This document shows positions 34,401-41,520 of a stretch of 64,000 nt of DNA, in pieces. The stretch is taken from the NCBI GenBank assembly GCA_036563805.1, contig DATCLS010000056.1:8542-72541 (forward strand), given 5' to 3'. This DNA is from DATCLS01 sp036563805. GTDB taxonomy: Bacteria; Actinomycetota; Acidimicrobiia; Acidimicrobiales; VFJN01. The stretch's first letter is position 1. Each line of letters begins with the position of its first letter. The translations under genes were made by a program, and so were the position numbers. The notes under the pieces were generated by a model. That model was not told the origin of the DNA and did not search any database. It saw nothing but the letters and a program-made list of their open reading frames with translations.

Positions 34401-34857
34401 CCCACCCGGGCTCCCAGCCCGGCTCGTGGCCGCTCAGGCCCGCCAGCCCGGCCACCTCGCGGCCGGTGCGCACGCGATCTTCCTTCACCGCCCACACGGC
34501 GTCCTTCAGGCGGACGACGGCGGCGTTCACGGTCTCGAGCTCGGCGGGATCGGACGGGGCGCCGTCGCCGGCGTCGAGCCGTTCCTCGATGGCCGCCACC
34601 GCCTCGGACAGCGCCGTGGACAGGCCCTCGACCTCGGCCAGCAGACGGCGGTCGTGGACCAGCGCCCACACGCCCTCCGGGCCTCGGAGGAGGGCGTCGC
34701 TGGCCTCGATCTGCTCGGCGGCCGCGGCCGCGGCCTCGACCAGCGGCTCGGGCTGGGCCAGGAGGCCGACCGCCCGGTGCAGGGGCTGGGTGACGGCATC
34801 GGGACTGGGCGCCGCCCGCGTCCCGGGACGGCGGACGACGGAGATGATCCCGCACAT
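31402..34857 (-). CDS. Oversized GlmS-like glutamine-fructose-6-phosphate aminotransferase (1151 aa)
   Basis: Expected role: glucosamine-6-phosphate from fructose-6-P and glutamine for UDP-GlcNAc. Cys2 nucleophile (MCGII). Residues about 12-165 are a helical insertion absent from classical GlmS (about 600 aa); the glutaminase then resumes with LEVRGRDSAG (171-180), GHTRWAS (267-273), NTHP, and ALNGDVDNFADL (301-312). The domain junction is FPHFLLKEITEAPDS (476-490). SIS1: SQSGTTTDT (588-596), VASTKAF (641-647). SIS2: about 705-840 with KLSELCYKS and KKHIDLS, but the canonical C-terminal NLAKSVTVE is missing. Residues about 850-1151 are an extra domain I cannot assign. No glmS ribozyme: TAGACT is 8 nt before the ATG. 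glmM lies directly upstream. Confidence 0.85.
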   Translation of the reverse strand: MCGIISVVRRPGTRAAPSPDAVTQPLHRAVGLLAQPEPLVEAAAAAAEQIEASDALLRGPEGVWALVHDRRLLAEVEGLSTALSEAVAAIEERLDAGDGAPSDPAELETVNAAVVRLKDAVWAVKEDRVRTGREVAGLAGLSGHEPGWEPGWAAIEAYTSIQQALSAIDRLEVRGRDSAGLHVLVRDHGLDLESPAVAGLMANRAGDPLFRSGSVRVVDGCLAFVYKAAAEIGELGDNTRELRNAIRADDLLRLALSSDDARAVVLGHTRWASVGIISQANTHPLDNLELGDESGPYVAAALNGDVDNFADLKAAEGLRIAPEITTDAKVIPTLVSRRLAAGEELTAAFRDTVAGFEGSVAIGACASGDPDKVLLALRGSGQALYVGVADGAYVVASEPYGVIEMTDRYLRMDGETPANPDNPTASRGQIVVLDGAKAGSLDGIERLAYDGTPLPVTESELVTAEITTRDIDRGDFPHFLLKEITEAPDSFRKTLRGKLVERDGKLEVVLPPDALPDEVRARLRSGEIRSVVAIGQGTAAVAGEALAAALRRACGPTTGVTVEAMPATELSGFGLRPSMDDTLVVAISQSGTTTDTNRTVDLVRARGAAVVAIVNRRGSDLTDKADGVLYTSDGRDVEMSVASTKAFYSQVAAGFLLAHAVATELDCALDQDVLAALRDLPDAMASVLERRPTIAEAAHTLAPPKRYWAVVGNGANRIAAAEVRIKLSELCYKSIACDRTEDKKHIDLSAEPLILVCAAGLTGSTADDVAKEVAIYRAHKASPVVIATDGQARFAAALAVLPVPETNPQLAFVLSAMAGHLFGYEAALAIDALARPLREARAAVEAVVGGGVRGDGDTLLRRLRPHVEPVARRYFDELRVGSYDGHLEASTAVRLGTLFRYVLGVVPLDAYQLDEGKVGTPAVLVDDLTAALTRAIEELTRPIDAIKHQAKTVTVGISRSDETLLDVPLVAATLRAGAPRDRLTYRVLRTLADVSPAIAEVRGYTRYRIENPQAVGGPATITVVDRGGIALDLASRTERSPELRGTKHRVANEREILVAKGRRDGRPIVIVPEVKDGQTVGITLLHVRFAPHLPEATARGVLQGYRNRYAVLRDAVLETEPTFREDVLAQVPVENLLTEPINQLADRWRLA

Positions 34858-34865
34858 GGCCGATC

Positions 34866-34871
34866 AGTCTA
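34866..34871 (-). promoter_or_regulatory. -10 box TAGACT, candidate leaderless promoter of the GlmS-like gene
   Basis: TANNNT hexamer 8 nt before the ATG at 34857; no Shine-Dalgarno. It implies transcription independent of glmM. Confidence 0.45.
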
Positions 34872-34930
34872 CGGATACGGGGTGTCGCCGGTCCTGCGGC
34901 CTCCCCGCGCGGTCCGCCGGCCGGGCGCTG

Positions 34931-34962
34931 AGGCGGTCCGCCGACCGGCCGGCGGACCGCCT
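34931..34962. terminator. 13-bp hairpin after glmM
   Basis: AGGCGGTCCGCCG pairs with CGGCGGACCGCCT across a 6-nt loop, 34 nt after the glmM stop on the minus strand. A third partial copy of the arm lies at about 34906-34920. No T-tract. Confidence 0.55.
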
Positions 34963-34995
34963 GCCGTCATCCGGGCCAGTGGTCGCGGCCCGCCG

Positions 34996-36336
34996 TCAGC
35001 CGGCGGCCGCCTCCACCGCCCGGACCAGCTCGTCGGCCGCGGCCACCGCGTCGGCCTCGGTCGGCGCCTCGACCATGACCCGGACCAGCGGCTCGGTGCC
35101 GCTGGTGCGCACCAGCACCCGGCCCTTCTCGCCCAGGCGGGCCTCGACGGCGGCCACGTCGTCGGCCAGGCGGTCGACGATGGCCGGGTCGCGCCGGGCC
35201 ACCCGCACGTTGCGCAGCACCTGGGGCAGGCGGGTCATCGCCGCGGCGGCCAGCTCGGCCAGCGGCCGGCCGGTCCGCACCACGACATCCAGCGTCTGGA
35301 CGGCCGTGAGCAGCCCGTCGCCCGTGGTGGCCAGGTCGCGGAAGATCACGTGCCCGCTCTGCTCGCCGCCCAAGGCGTGGCCGCCGGCCTCCAGCGCCTC
35401 GAGCACGTAGCGGTCGCCCACCTTGGTCTCGACCACCCGGATGCCCCGCTCCTCCATGGCCAGACGGAAGCCCAGGTTGGTCATGACGGTGACGACCACG
35501 GTGTCGTGGGGCAGGGCGCCCCGCTCGTGGCGGTCGAGGGCGCAGATGGCGATGATCTGGTCGCCATCGACCAGCTCGCCCCGGGCGTCGACCAGCAGCA
35601 CCCGGTCGGCGTCGCCGTCGAACGCCACTCCGGCGTCGGCCCCCCGCTCGGCCACGGCCCGCCGGAGCGCGTCGGGGTGGGTGGAGCCGGCGCCGGCGTT
35701 GATGTTGGTGCCGTCGGGGGCGTCGTGGAGGACCTCGACCTCGGCGCCCAGCCCGGCCAGCACGCCCGGCGCCACGGCGGTGGCGGCCCCGTGGGCGCAA
35801 TCGACGACGAGCCGCAGGCCGTCGAGCCGCCGGCCCTCCAGCGAGGCGGCGACGGCTCGGCCGTAGCCGTCGTGGGCGGACACGGCGGTGACCGCCCCCA
35901 CGGCGGCGCCGGTGGGGGCTGCGGCGCCGTCGTCGGCGGGCCGGGCGGCCAGCAGCTGGCGCAGCACGGCCTCGAGGCGCTCCTCGACGTCGTCGGGCAG
36001 CTTGCGGCCCCCGGCCGAGAACAGCTTGATGCCGTTGTCGGCGAACGGGTTGTGCGACGCGGACACGACCGCGGCCGGGGCGTTCTCGGTCGCCGACCAC
36101 CACGCCACCTCGGGCGTGGGGGCCACGCCGAGCAGCACGACGTCGACGCCCTCGCTCGCCAGCCCGGCGGTCAGCGCCGCCTCGAGCAGCGGGCCCGAGC
36201 GCCGGGTGTCGCGTCCGATGGCGAAGCGGCCGCCGCCCAGGACCCGCGCCGCGGCGCGGCCCAGGGCGAGGGCCAGCTCGGGCGTCAGCTCGGCGTTGGC
36301 CACGCCCCGTACGCCGTCGGTGCCGAAGCGCAGCAC
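34996..36336 (-). CDS. glmM: Phosphoglucosamine mutase
   Basis: Interconverts glucosamine-6-P and -1-P for UDP-GlcNAc synthesis. 446 aa. FGTDGVRG at the N-terminus, phosphoserine Ser94 in SASHNP, metal loop DGDADR, sugar loop GGEQSGH and phosphate loop RTSGTEPL. GTG start, 19 nt after rpsI. Followed by a strong hairpin, then the GlmS-like gene. Confidence 0.97.
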   Translation of the reverse strand: MLRFGTDGVRGVANAELTPELALALGRAAARVLGGGRFAIGRDTRRSGPLLEAALTAGLASEGVDVVLLGVAPTPEVAWWSATENAPAAVVSASHNPFADNGIKLFSAGGRKLPDDVEERLEAVLRQLLAARPADDGAAAPTGAAVGAVTAVSAHDGYGRAVAASLEGRRLDGLRLVVDCAHGAATAVAPGVLAGLGAEVEVLHDAPDGTNINAGAGSTHPDALRRAVAERGADAGVAFDGDADRVLLVDARGELVDGDQIIAICALDRHERGALPHDTVVVTVMTNLGFRLAMEERGIRVVETKVGDRYVLEALEAGGHALGGEQSGHVIFRDLATTGDGLLTAVQTLDVVVRTGRPLAELAAAAMTRLPQVLRNVRVARRDPAIVDRLADDVAAVEARLGEKGRVLVRTSGTEPLVRVMVEAPTEADAVAAADELVRAVEAAAG

Positions 36337-36355
36337 CGCTCGCCGCCCGGGCGGG

Positions 36356-36748
36356 CTACCGCTTGGAGTACTGCGGGGCCTTGCGGGCCTTCTTGAGGCC
36401 GTACTTCTTGGACTCCTTCTCGCGCTGGTCGCGCGTCAGGAACCCGGCCCGCTTGAGCGTCGGGCGCAGCTCGGGGTCGACCTCGACCAGGGCGCGGGCG
36501 ATGCCGAGCCGGAGGGCGCCCGCCTGGCCCGATATGCCGCCGCCCTTGATCGTCGCCTCGACGTCGTAGGTCTCGTGGGTGTTGGTGATCCGCAGCGGCT
36601 CGCTGAGGATCATCTGGTGGGCCTTGGACGGGAAGTACGTCGCGACGTCGCGGTCGTTGACCGTGATCGTCCCCTGGCCCGGGCGGAGACGGACGCGGGC
36701 GACCGCTTCCTTGCGGCGGCCGGTGGACTGCACGAGCGGCTTGGGCAT
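36356..36748 (-). CDS. rpsI: 30S ribosomal protein S9
   Basis: 130 aa from ATG 36748 (MPKPLVQSTGRRKEAVARVRL). The conserved GGGISGQAGALRLGIARAL and the C-terminal tail PQYSKR that reaches the P-site tRNA are present. Fourteen nt after rplM; the rplM-rpsI pair is universally conserved. Confidence 0.98.
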   Translation of the reverse strand: MPKPLVQSTGRRKEAVARVRLRPGQGTITVNDRDVATYFPSKAHQMILSEPLRITNTHETYDVEATIKGGGISGQAGALRLGIARALVEVDPELRPTLKRAGFLTRDQREKESKKYGLKKARKAPQYSKR

Positions 36749-36762
36749 CTTCCTCGGACCCT

Positions 36763-37221
36763 CTAGGACGGACGACGGGCGTGGGCCACGTCGTAAGGCT
36801 GCGGCTTCTGGGCGGCGTGTGGGTGGTTGGGCCCGGCGTACACCTTGAGCTTGCCGAGCATCTGCCGGCCCAGCCGGTTCTTCGGGAGCATGCCCCGCAC
36901 GGTGCGGCGCACGGCCTCCTCGGGCTTGCGGGCCAGCAGGTCGCCGAAGGTCCGCGACCGGAGGCCACCCGGGTACCCCGAGTGCCGGTAGACGGTCTTG
37001 CGCTCGCCCTTGTTGGCGGTCAGCACGACCTTGTCGGCGTTGACGACGATGACGTGGTCGCCGGTGTCGAGGTGGGGGGCGAACGTCGGCTTGTGCTTGC
37101 CGCGGAGCAGGCTGGCCACCTCGGTGGCCAGACGGCCGAGGACCAGACCTTCGGCGTCGATGACGTGCCAGGCACGCTCGATCTCTGCGGCTTTCGGGCT
37201 GTACGTGGGCACGCGGGCCAC
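36763..37221 (-). CDS. rplM: 50S ribosomal protein L13
   Basis: 152 aa. Features WHVIDAEGLVLGRLATEVA, GDHVIVVNADKV, YRHSGYPGG and GMLPKNRLGRQ are all canonical. Start at GTG 37221, with CGAAGGTGG a short distance upstream. First gene of the rplM-rpsI unit; a TAACCT box overlaps the end of truA upstream. Confidence 0.98.
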   Translation of the reverse strand: MARVPTYSPKAAEIERAWHVIDAEGLVLGRLATEVASLLRGKHKPTFAPHLDTGDHVIVVNADKVVLTANKGERKTVYRHSGYPGGLRSRTFGDLLARKPEEAVRRTVRGMLPKNRLGRQMLGKLKVYAGPNHPHAAQKPQPYDVAHARRPS

Positions 37222-37289
37222 CTTCGTCGGAGAACTTGCGGGGTGCAGGGGCGCTGCGGGGAGACGCGCAGCGCCGAGAGCGACTCAAC

Positions 37290-37295
37290 AGGTTA
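37290..37295 (-). promoter_or_regulatory. -10-like TAACCT upstream of rplM
   Basis: Context CGCTAACCTG on the minus strand overlaps the truA stop codon; the same CGCTAACCTG occurs upstream of infA at 41466-41471. No clear -35. Confidence 0.3.
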
Positions 37296-38063
37296 GCGCG
37301 CCAACGCGCGCTCCTCATAGCCGACCTCGTAGAGGCACAGGCCCTGGGGCGGCGCCAGGGGCGACGCCTGCGACCGGTCACCGCTGGCCAGGATCCCCCG
37401 GATGTCGCCGGCGCGCTTGCGGCGCAGGCCGACGTCGACCAGCGTGCCGACCAGGCTGCGGATCATCTGGTGGCAGAAGGCGTTGGCCTGGATCTCGAAC
37501 CGCAGGATGCCGTCGCCCAGGTCGGTCCACCCGGCCCGGTGGACCCGCCGCACCAGCGACGGCTCGGACCCGTCGCGGCGGCGGGGGCGGCGGCAGAACG
37601 CCGAGAAGTCGTGCTCGCCGATGATCGGGTCGCAGCCGAGGCGCAGCAGGTCGATATCGAGCGGCTGGTCGACGTGCCAGGACAGCCGGGCCAGGAACGG
37701 GTCGGGCACCGGCCGGTTGAGGACCGTGTAGCGGTACACGCGGTAGGTGGCCCACCGGCGGGCGTCGAAACCCTCGGGCCCCTCGCCCACGTCGCGCACG
37801 ACGATCTCGGGCGCGCACAGGCGGTTGAGAGCCCGCTGGAGCGCGCCCGGGTCGAACCGGTCGGCCGGGGCGTCGAAGCTCACGACCTGGCCCCAGGCGT
37901 GCACGCCGGTGTCGGTCCGCCCGGCGCAGGTCAGCTCGACCGGCGCCCGCAGGACCTTCTCGAGCGCGTCGCGCAGGGTCCCGCCGACCGTGCGCACCCC
38001 GGGGTTGGGGGCGAAGCCGTGGAACCCGGAGCCGTCGTAGGCGACGGTCATGCGAACGCGCAC
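37293..38063 (-). CDS. truA: tRNA pseudouridine synthase A
   Basis: Pseudouridylates positions 38-40 of the tRNA anticodon stem. 256 aa from GTG 38063 (AGGGG 6 nt upstream); an upstream TTG at 38096 and an ATG at 38051 are alternatives. Catalytic Asp in CAGRTDTGVHA, plus NAFCHQMIRSLVGTL and WATYRVYRYTV. Follows rplQ, the usual rpoA-rplQ-truA order. Confidence 0.95.
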   Translation of the reverse strand: MRVRMTVAYDGSGFHGFAPNPGVRTVGGTLRDALEKVLRAPVELTCAGRTDTGVHAWGQVVSFDAPADRFDPGALQRALNRLCAPEIVVRDVGEGPEGFDARRWATYRVYRYTVLNRPVPDPFLARLSWHVDQPLDIDLLRLGCDPIIGEHDFSAFCRRPRRRDGSEPSLVRRVHRAGWTDLGDGILRFEIQANAFCHQMIRSLVGTLVDVGLRRKRAGDIRGILASGDRSQASPLAPPQGLCLYEVGYEERALAR

Positions 38064-38136
38064 CAGCGGCCCCTGAGGAGCCGCTGGTTGTTCCAAGTCG
38101 TCGAAGAGGGTCAGGCCGCCGACGGTCGATCCCCCG

Positions 38137-38508
38137 TCAGACGAGCTCGATGCGCGCCATGGGGGCGTTGTCGCCCTGGCGCGGGCCGAGCTTCAGGATG
38201 CGGGTGTAGCCGCCGTTGCGGTCGGCGTAGCGGGGCCCGATCTCGGAGAAGAGCTTGTGCGTCATCTCCTTGTCACCGAGGAACGAGATCACCTGCCGGA
38301 CCTGGTGGACGGCGGTCTCGGGCGCGGCGTCGGCCTTGCGGGCCTTGGTGATCAGCTTCTCGGCGATGGGGCGCAGGGCCTTGGCCTTGGCCTCGGTCGT
38401 CACGATGCCCTCGGCGGCGAACAGGCTTGCCGCCAGGTTGGCCATCATGAGCCGCTGGTGGGAGCTGCTGCCGCCGAAGCGGCGACCCTTCTTGGGGATT
38501 CCAGGCAT
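38137..38508 (-). CDS. rplQ: 50S ribosomal protein L17
   Basis: 123 aa. HQRLMMANLAASLFAAEGIVTT and AKALRPIAEKLITKARK are diagnostic; C-terminal GYTRILKLGPRQGDNAPMARIEL. Lies 10 nt after rpoA. Confidence 0.98.
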   Translation of the reverse strand: MPGIPKKGRRFGGSSSHQRLMMANLAASLFAAEGIVTTEAKAKALRPIAEKLITKARKADAAPETAVHQVRQVISFLGDKEMTHKLFSEIGPRYADRNGGYTRILKLGPRQGDNAPMARIELV

Positions 38509-38518
38509 GGCCGCGACC

Positions 38519-39457
38519 TCAGTCCTTGCTGCGGAGGGACAGCCCCCGCTCGTCGAGCTTCATGATCACCTCGTCCAGCGACTTCTGGCCGAAGTTGGTG
38601 ATGGCGAGCAGGTCGTCCTCGGTCTTCTGCACCAGCTCGCCGACGGTGTTGACCTGGGCCCGCTTGAGGCAGTTGCGCGGCCGCTCGGACAGGTCGAGGT
38701 CCTCGATGGGGAGCTCGAGGTCGGGCGAACCGGCGCTGGTGATGGCCAGCTCGCCGAGCTCGAGGCCCTGCGGCTCGTCGCTCATGTCGGCGACCAGGCC
38801 GACCAGCGAACGCAGTGTGTCGCCGGCCGAGGCCAGCGCCTCGCGGGGCGAGATCGAGCCGTCGGTCTCGATGTCGAGCACCAGCCGGTCGTACTCGGTG
38901 GACTGCTCGACGCGGGTGGGCTCGACCTCGAAGGCCACGCGGCGGACCGGCGAGAAGATCGAGTCGACCGGGATCACGCCGATGGTCGACGTCGTCTTGT
39001 TGGCCTCCGCCGACCGGTAGCCCCGGCCGCGGTCGACGGTGAGGTCGACCGCCAGGCGCCCGGACTTGTTGAGCGTGGCCAGGTGCAGGTCGGGGTTGAG
39101 GATCTCGACGTCGGACGTCGCCTGGATGTCCTGCGCGGTGACGTCGGCCGGGCCCCGCACGTCGAGCCGCAGCGTGACGGGCTCGTCGCTGTGGGACACC
39201 AGCACGATGTCCTTCAGGTTGAGGATGATGTCGGTGACGTCCTCGACGACACCCGGGATCGTGTCGAACTCGTGCAGCGCGTCGTCGAACCGGACCTGCG
39301 TGATCGCGGCGCCGGGGATCGACGACAGCAGGGTGCGTCGGAGCGAGTTGCCGAGGGTATGGCCGAAGCCAGGGTCGAGCGGGCCGATGGCGAACCGCTG
39401 GCGGTTGCCTTCCTCTTCGGTGATCGGCTCGACCGTGGGGCGCTGCATGACCAGCAT
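38519..39457 (-). CDS. rpoA: DNA-directed RNA polymerase subunit alpha
   Basis: 312 aa from ATG 39457 (MLVMQRPTVEPI), preceded by GGGAG. The N-terminal dimerisation domain has GFGHTLGNSLRRTLLSSIPG; a linker follows and then a C-terminal DNA/activator-binding domain (ERPRNCLKRAQVNTVGEL, LLAITNFGQKSLDEV). A longer in-frame opening upstream is not needed. Part of the alpha operon. Confidence 0.98.
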   Translation of the reverse strand: MLVMQRPTVEPITEEEGNRQRFAIGPLDPGFGHTLGNSLRRTLLSSIPGAAITQVRFDDALHEFDTIPGVVEDVTDIILNLKDIVLVSHSDEPVTLRLDVRGPADVTAQDIQATSDVEILNPDLHLATLNKSGRLAVDLTVDRGRGYRSAEANKTTSTIGVIPVDSIFSPVRRVAFEVEPTRVEQSTEYDRLVLDIETDGSISPREALASAGDTLRSLVGLVADMSDEPQGLELGELAITSAGSPDLELPIEDLDLSERPRNCLKRAQVNTVGELVQKTEDDLLAITNFGQKSLDEVIMKLDERGLSLRSKD

Positions 39458-39498
39458 GGCGGAGGCTCCCTGTCGGAGTAAGTCGAGAGTGTGCGGAT

Positions 39499-40113
39499 TT
39501 ACTTGCTGTAGAGCTCGACGATGAGCTGCTCGCGCACGGGCACGTCGATGTGCTCGCGCAGCGGGTAGTCGCGCACCTTCACCGAGAAGCCGTCGTCCTC
39601 GGTGTCGAGCCAGGGCGGGGGCGTGCGGCTGAGCACGTCGCGGTTCCACTGGACGACGACCATCTGCCGGGCCTTGGGCCGCAGCGTGATCACGTCGCCC
39701 TTGCGGACGCGGTAGCTCGGGATGTTGACCCGCCGGCCGTTCACGTCGACGTGGCCGTGGCTGACGAACTGACGGGCCTGGGGCCGGGTGGACGCCCAGC
39801 CCGCCCGGTAGACGATGTTGTCGAGGCGGCGCTCGAGGAGACGGAGCATCTCCTCGCCGGTGACGCCCTTGCGGCGCCGGGCCTCCTCGTAGAGGTTGCG
39901 GAACTGCCGCTCGTTCAGGCCGTAGGTGTAGCGGGCCTTCTGCTTCTCCTGCAGCTGGAGCAGGTGCTCGGAGGCGTTGCGCCGCCGGCTGCGCCCGTGC
40001 TCGCCGGGCGGGTAGGGCCGGCGCTCGAGGGCGCGGCTCTCACCGGCGGTGCCCCAGATGTTGACACCGAGACGGCGGGAGACTCGGGACTTGGGTCCGG
40101 TGTAACGGGCCAT
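39499..40113 (-). CDS. rpsD: 30S ribosomal protein S4
   Basis: 204 aa. The N-terminal region lacks the four Cys of zinc-binding S4 (a C-minus paralogue form), followed by the S4 RNA-binding domain RLLERRLDNIVYRAGWASTR and VNGRRVNIPSYRV. In many bacteria S4 represses the alpha operon; no such structure was identified here. Confidence 0.98.
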   Translation of the reverse strand: MARYTGPKSRVSRRLGVNIWGTAGESRALERRPYPPGEHGRSRRRNASEHLLQLQEKQKARYTYGLNERQFRNLYEEARRRKGVTGEEMLRLLERRLDNIVYRAGWASTRPQARQFVSHGHVDVNGRRVNIPSYRVRKGDVITLRPKARQMVVVQWNRDVLSRTPPPWLDTEDDGFSVKVRDYPLREHIDVPVREQLIVELYSK

Positions 40114-40132
40114 GTCGTCGACCTCCTTCGCC

Positions 40133-40534
40133 TCAGACCCGGCGCCGCTTGGGCGGGCGGCAGCCGTTGTGGGGGACAGGGGTGACGTCCTTGATGCCGG
40201 TCACCTCGATGCCGACGTTCTGGATGGAGCGGATGGCCGTCTCCCGCCCAGAGCCCGGGCCCTTGACCTGCACGTCGACCTTGCGGACGCCGTGGTCCAT
40301 CGCTCGGCGGGCGGCGGCCTCGGCGGCCGTCTGGGCCGCGTACGGCGTCGACTTGCGGGAGCCCTTGAAGCCCACGTTCCCGGCAGAAGCCCAGGACAGG
40401 ACGTTGCCCTCCTGGTCGGTGAACGTGACGATCGTGTTGTTGAAGCTGCTCTTGATGTGAGCCACGCCGTGGCTCACGTTCTTGCGCTCGCGCTTGCGGG
40501 GCCTGCGGCCGCCGGGGGACTTCGGCTTCGCCAT
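40133..40534 (-). CDS. rpsK: 30S ribosomal protein S11
   Basis: 133 aa. Lys/Arg-rich N-terminus, GVAHIKSSFNNTIVTFTD, KGSRKSTPYAAQ and the C-terminal HNGCRPPKRRRV. Six nt after rpsM. Confidence 0.98.
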   Translation of the reverse strand: MAKPKSPGGRRPRKRERKNVSHGVAHIKSSFNNTIVTFTDQEGNVLSWASAGNVGFKGSRKSTPYAAQTAAEAAARRAMDHGVRKVDVQVKGPGSGRETAIRSIQNVGIEVTGIKDVTPVPHNGCRPPKRRRV

Positions 40535-40540
40535 CGGGGG

Positions 40541-40918
40541 TTACTTCCTCACCTTCTTCTTGCCCGCGACCGTCTTCTTCGGTCCCTTGCGCGTGCGAGC
40601 GTTGGTCTGCGTGCGCTGGCCGCGCACGGGGAGGCCGCGGCGATGGCGGAGCCCCTGCCAGCAGCCGATCTCCATCTTGCGCTTGATGTCCTGCTGGACC
40701 TCGCGGCGCAGGTCGCCCTCGACCTTGAGGGTCGCCTCGATGTGGTTGCGGATCCGCGCCACCTCGTCGTCGGTCAGATCGCGGACCCGGGTGTTGGGAT
40801 CGATCGACAGCGCGTCGGTGATCTCACGGGCGCGCGTGCGACCGATGCCGTAGATGTACGTGAGCGAGATCTCCAGCCGCTTCTCGCGGGGGATGTCGAC
40901 GCCAGCGATGCGTGCCAT
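40541..40918 (-). CDS. rpsM: 30S ribosomal protein S13
   Basis: 125 aa. ARIAGVDIPREKRLEISLTYI, IGRTRAREI, and a basic C-terminus with the GLRHRRGLPVRGQRTQTNAR head-binding motif. Confidence 0.98.
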   Translation of the reverse strand: MARIAGVDIPREKRLEISLTYIYGIGRTRAREITDALSIDPNTRVRDLTDDEVARIRNHIEATLKVEGDLRREVQQDIKRKMEIGCWQGLRHRRGLPVRGQRTQTNARTRKGPKKTVAGKKKVRK

Positions 40919-40939
40919 GCGAGTGGGTGCCGCCTTCCT

Positions 40940-41053
40940 CTAACCCTGGCGCTGCTTGTGGCGCGGGTTGCTGCAGATGACCTGGACACGCCCGTGCCGC
41001 CGGATCACCTTGCACTTGTCACAGATCTTCTTGACGCTCGGTCGGACCTTCAT
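40940..41053 (-). CDS. rpmJ: 50S ribosomal protein L36
   Basis: 37 aa: MKVRPSVKKICDKCKVIRR start, zinc ribbon with three Cys and one His (CDKC, C, H), ending KQRQG. Zinc-binding form. Ten nt after infA. Confidence 0.97.
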   Translation of the reverse strand: MKVRPSVKKICDKCKVIRRHGRVQVICSNPRHKQRQG

Positions 41054-41063
41054 CGGTTTCTCG

Positions 41064-41288
41064 TCACTTGTAGCGATAGGTGATGCGACCTCGGCTGAGG
41101 TCGTAGGGGGTGAGCTCCACCTGCACGCGATCGCCGGGAAGGATGCGGATGTAGTGCATGCGCATCTTCCCGGAGATGTGGGCGAGCACCTTGTGGCCGT
41201 TCTCGAGCTCGACCCTGAACATGGCATTAGGGAGGGGCTCGATGACGGTCCCCTCGAGAACGATCGCGTCTTCCTTGGGCTTCGGCAG
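41064..41288 (-). CDS. infA: Translation initiation factor IF-1, apparent CTG start
   Basis: 74 aa OB-fold factor: EGTVIEPLPNAMFRVELENG, KVLAHISGKMRMHYIRI and YDLSRGRITYRYK. No ATG, GTG or TTG lies between the upstream stop and Met23, which is inside the fold, so translation must begin at a non-standard codon. AGGAG at 41296-41300 sits 7 nt before CTG (41288), giving PKPKEDAIVLEG, the expected N-terminus. An ATT two codons earlier is only 1 nt from the Shine-Dalgarno. A CUG start on a normally abundant factor may lower or regulate its synthesis. Confidence 0.9.
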   Translation of the reverse strand: MPKPKEDAIVLEGTVIEPLPNAMFRVELENGHKVLAHISGKMRMHYIRILPGDRVQVELTPYDLSRGRITYRYK

Positions 41289-41465
41289 GGGAATGCTCCT
41301 CGTGTTGGCGGCTACGGGGGGTCGGACGACCGAATCGCGCGCGCGTCGAGAACGACGGGGCGACTCAGAGCCGACGAAACATGCTAGCGCTTCGAGCTAC
41401 GGGGGAAAACTCCGCGCTCACGCGCCGTCGCCTCGCTTTCGCGGGGCGACCCGCCTGGCGGGCTC

Positions 41466-41471
41466 AGGTTA
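41466..41471 (-). promoter_or_regulatory. -10-like TAACCT upstream of infA
   Basis: Context CGCTAACCTG on the minus strand, identical in its core to the site before rplM. It would give a leader of about 170 nt before infA. A second candidate, TAGCAT, lies nearer infA at about 41381-41386. Neither has a clear -35. Confidence 0.3.
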
Positions 41472-41506
41472 GCGGAACTCTCCCGATCCGGCGCGGGTAA
41501 CGCCAC

Positions 41507-41512
41507 TATGGT
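41507..41512 (+). promoter_or_regulatory. -10 box TATGGT, candidate leaderless promoter of the PhoD gene
   Basis: TANNNT hexamer 8 nt before the GTG at 41521; no Shine-Dalgarno. Confidence 0.4.
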
Positions 41513-41520
41513 CCACGAAG

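Noticed and set aside
34858..34995. Possible glmS ribozyme/riboswitch upstream of the GlmS-like gene
   Set aside because: The predicted leader is only about 0-2 nt (TAGACT box 8 nt before ATG) and no ribozyme core is visible; only a hairpin that fits glmM termination.
31582..36396. A 1604-codon open frame on the plus strand opposite the GlmS-like and glmM genes
   Set aside because: Antisense shadow of very GC-rich genes; its composition (Gly/Arg/His/Asp-rich) has no recognisable domains, while the opposite strand encodes conserved enzymes.
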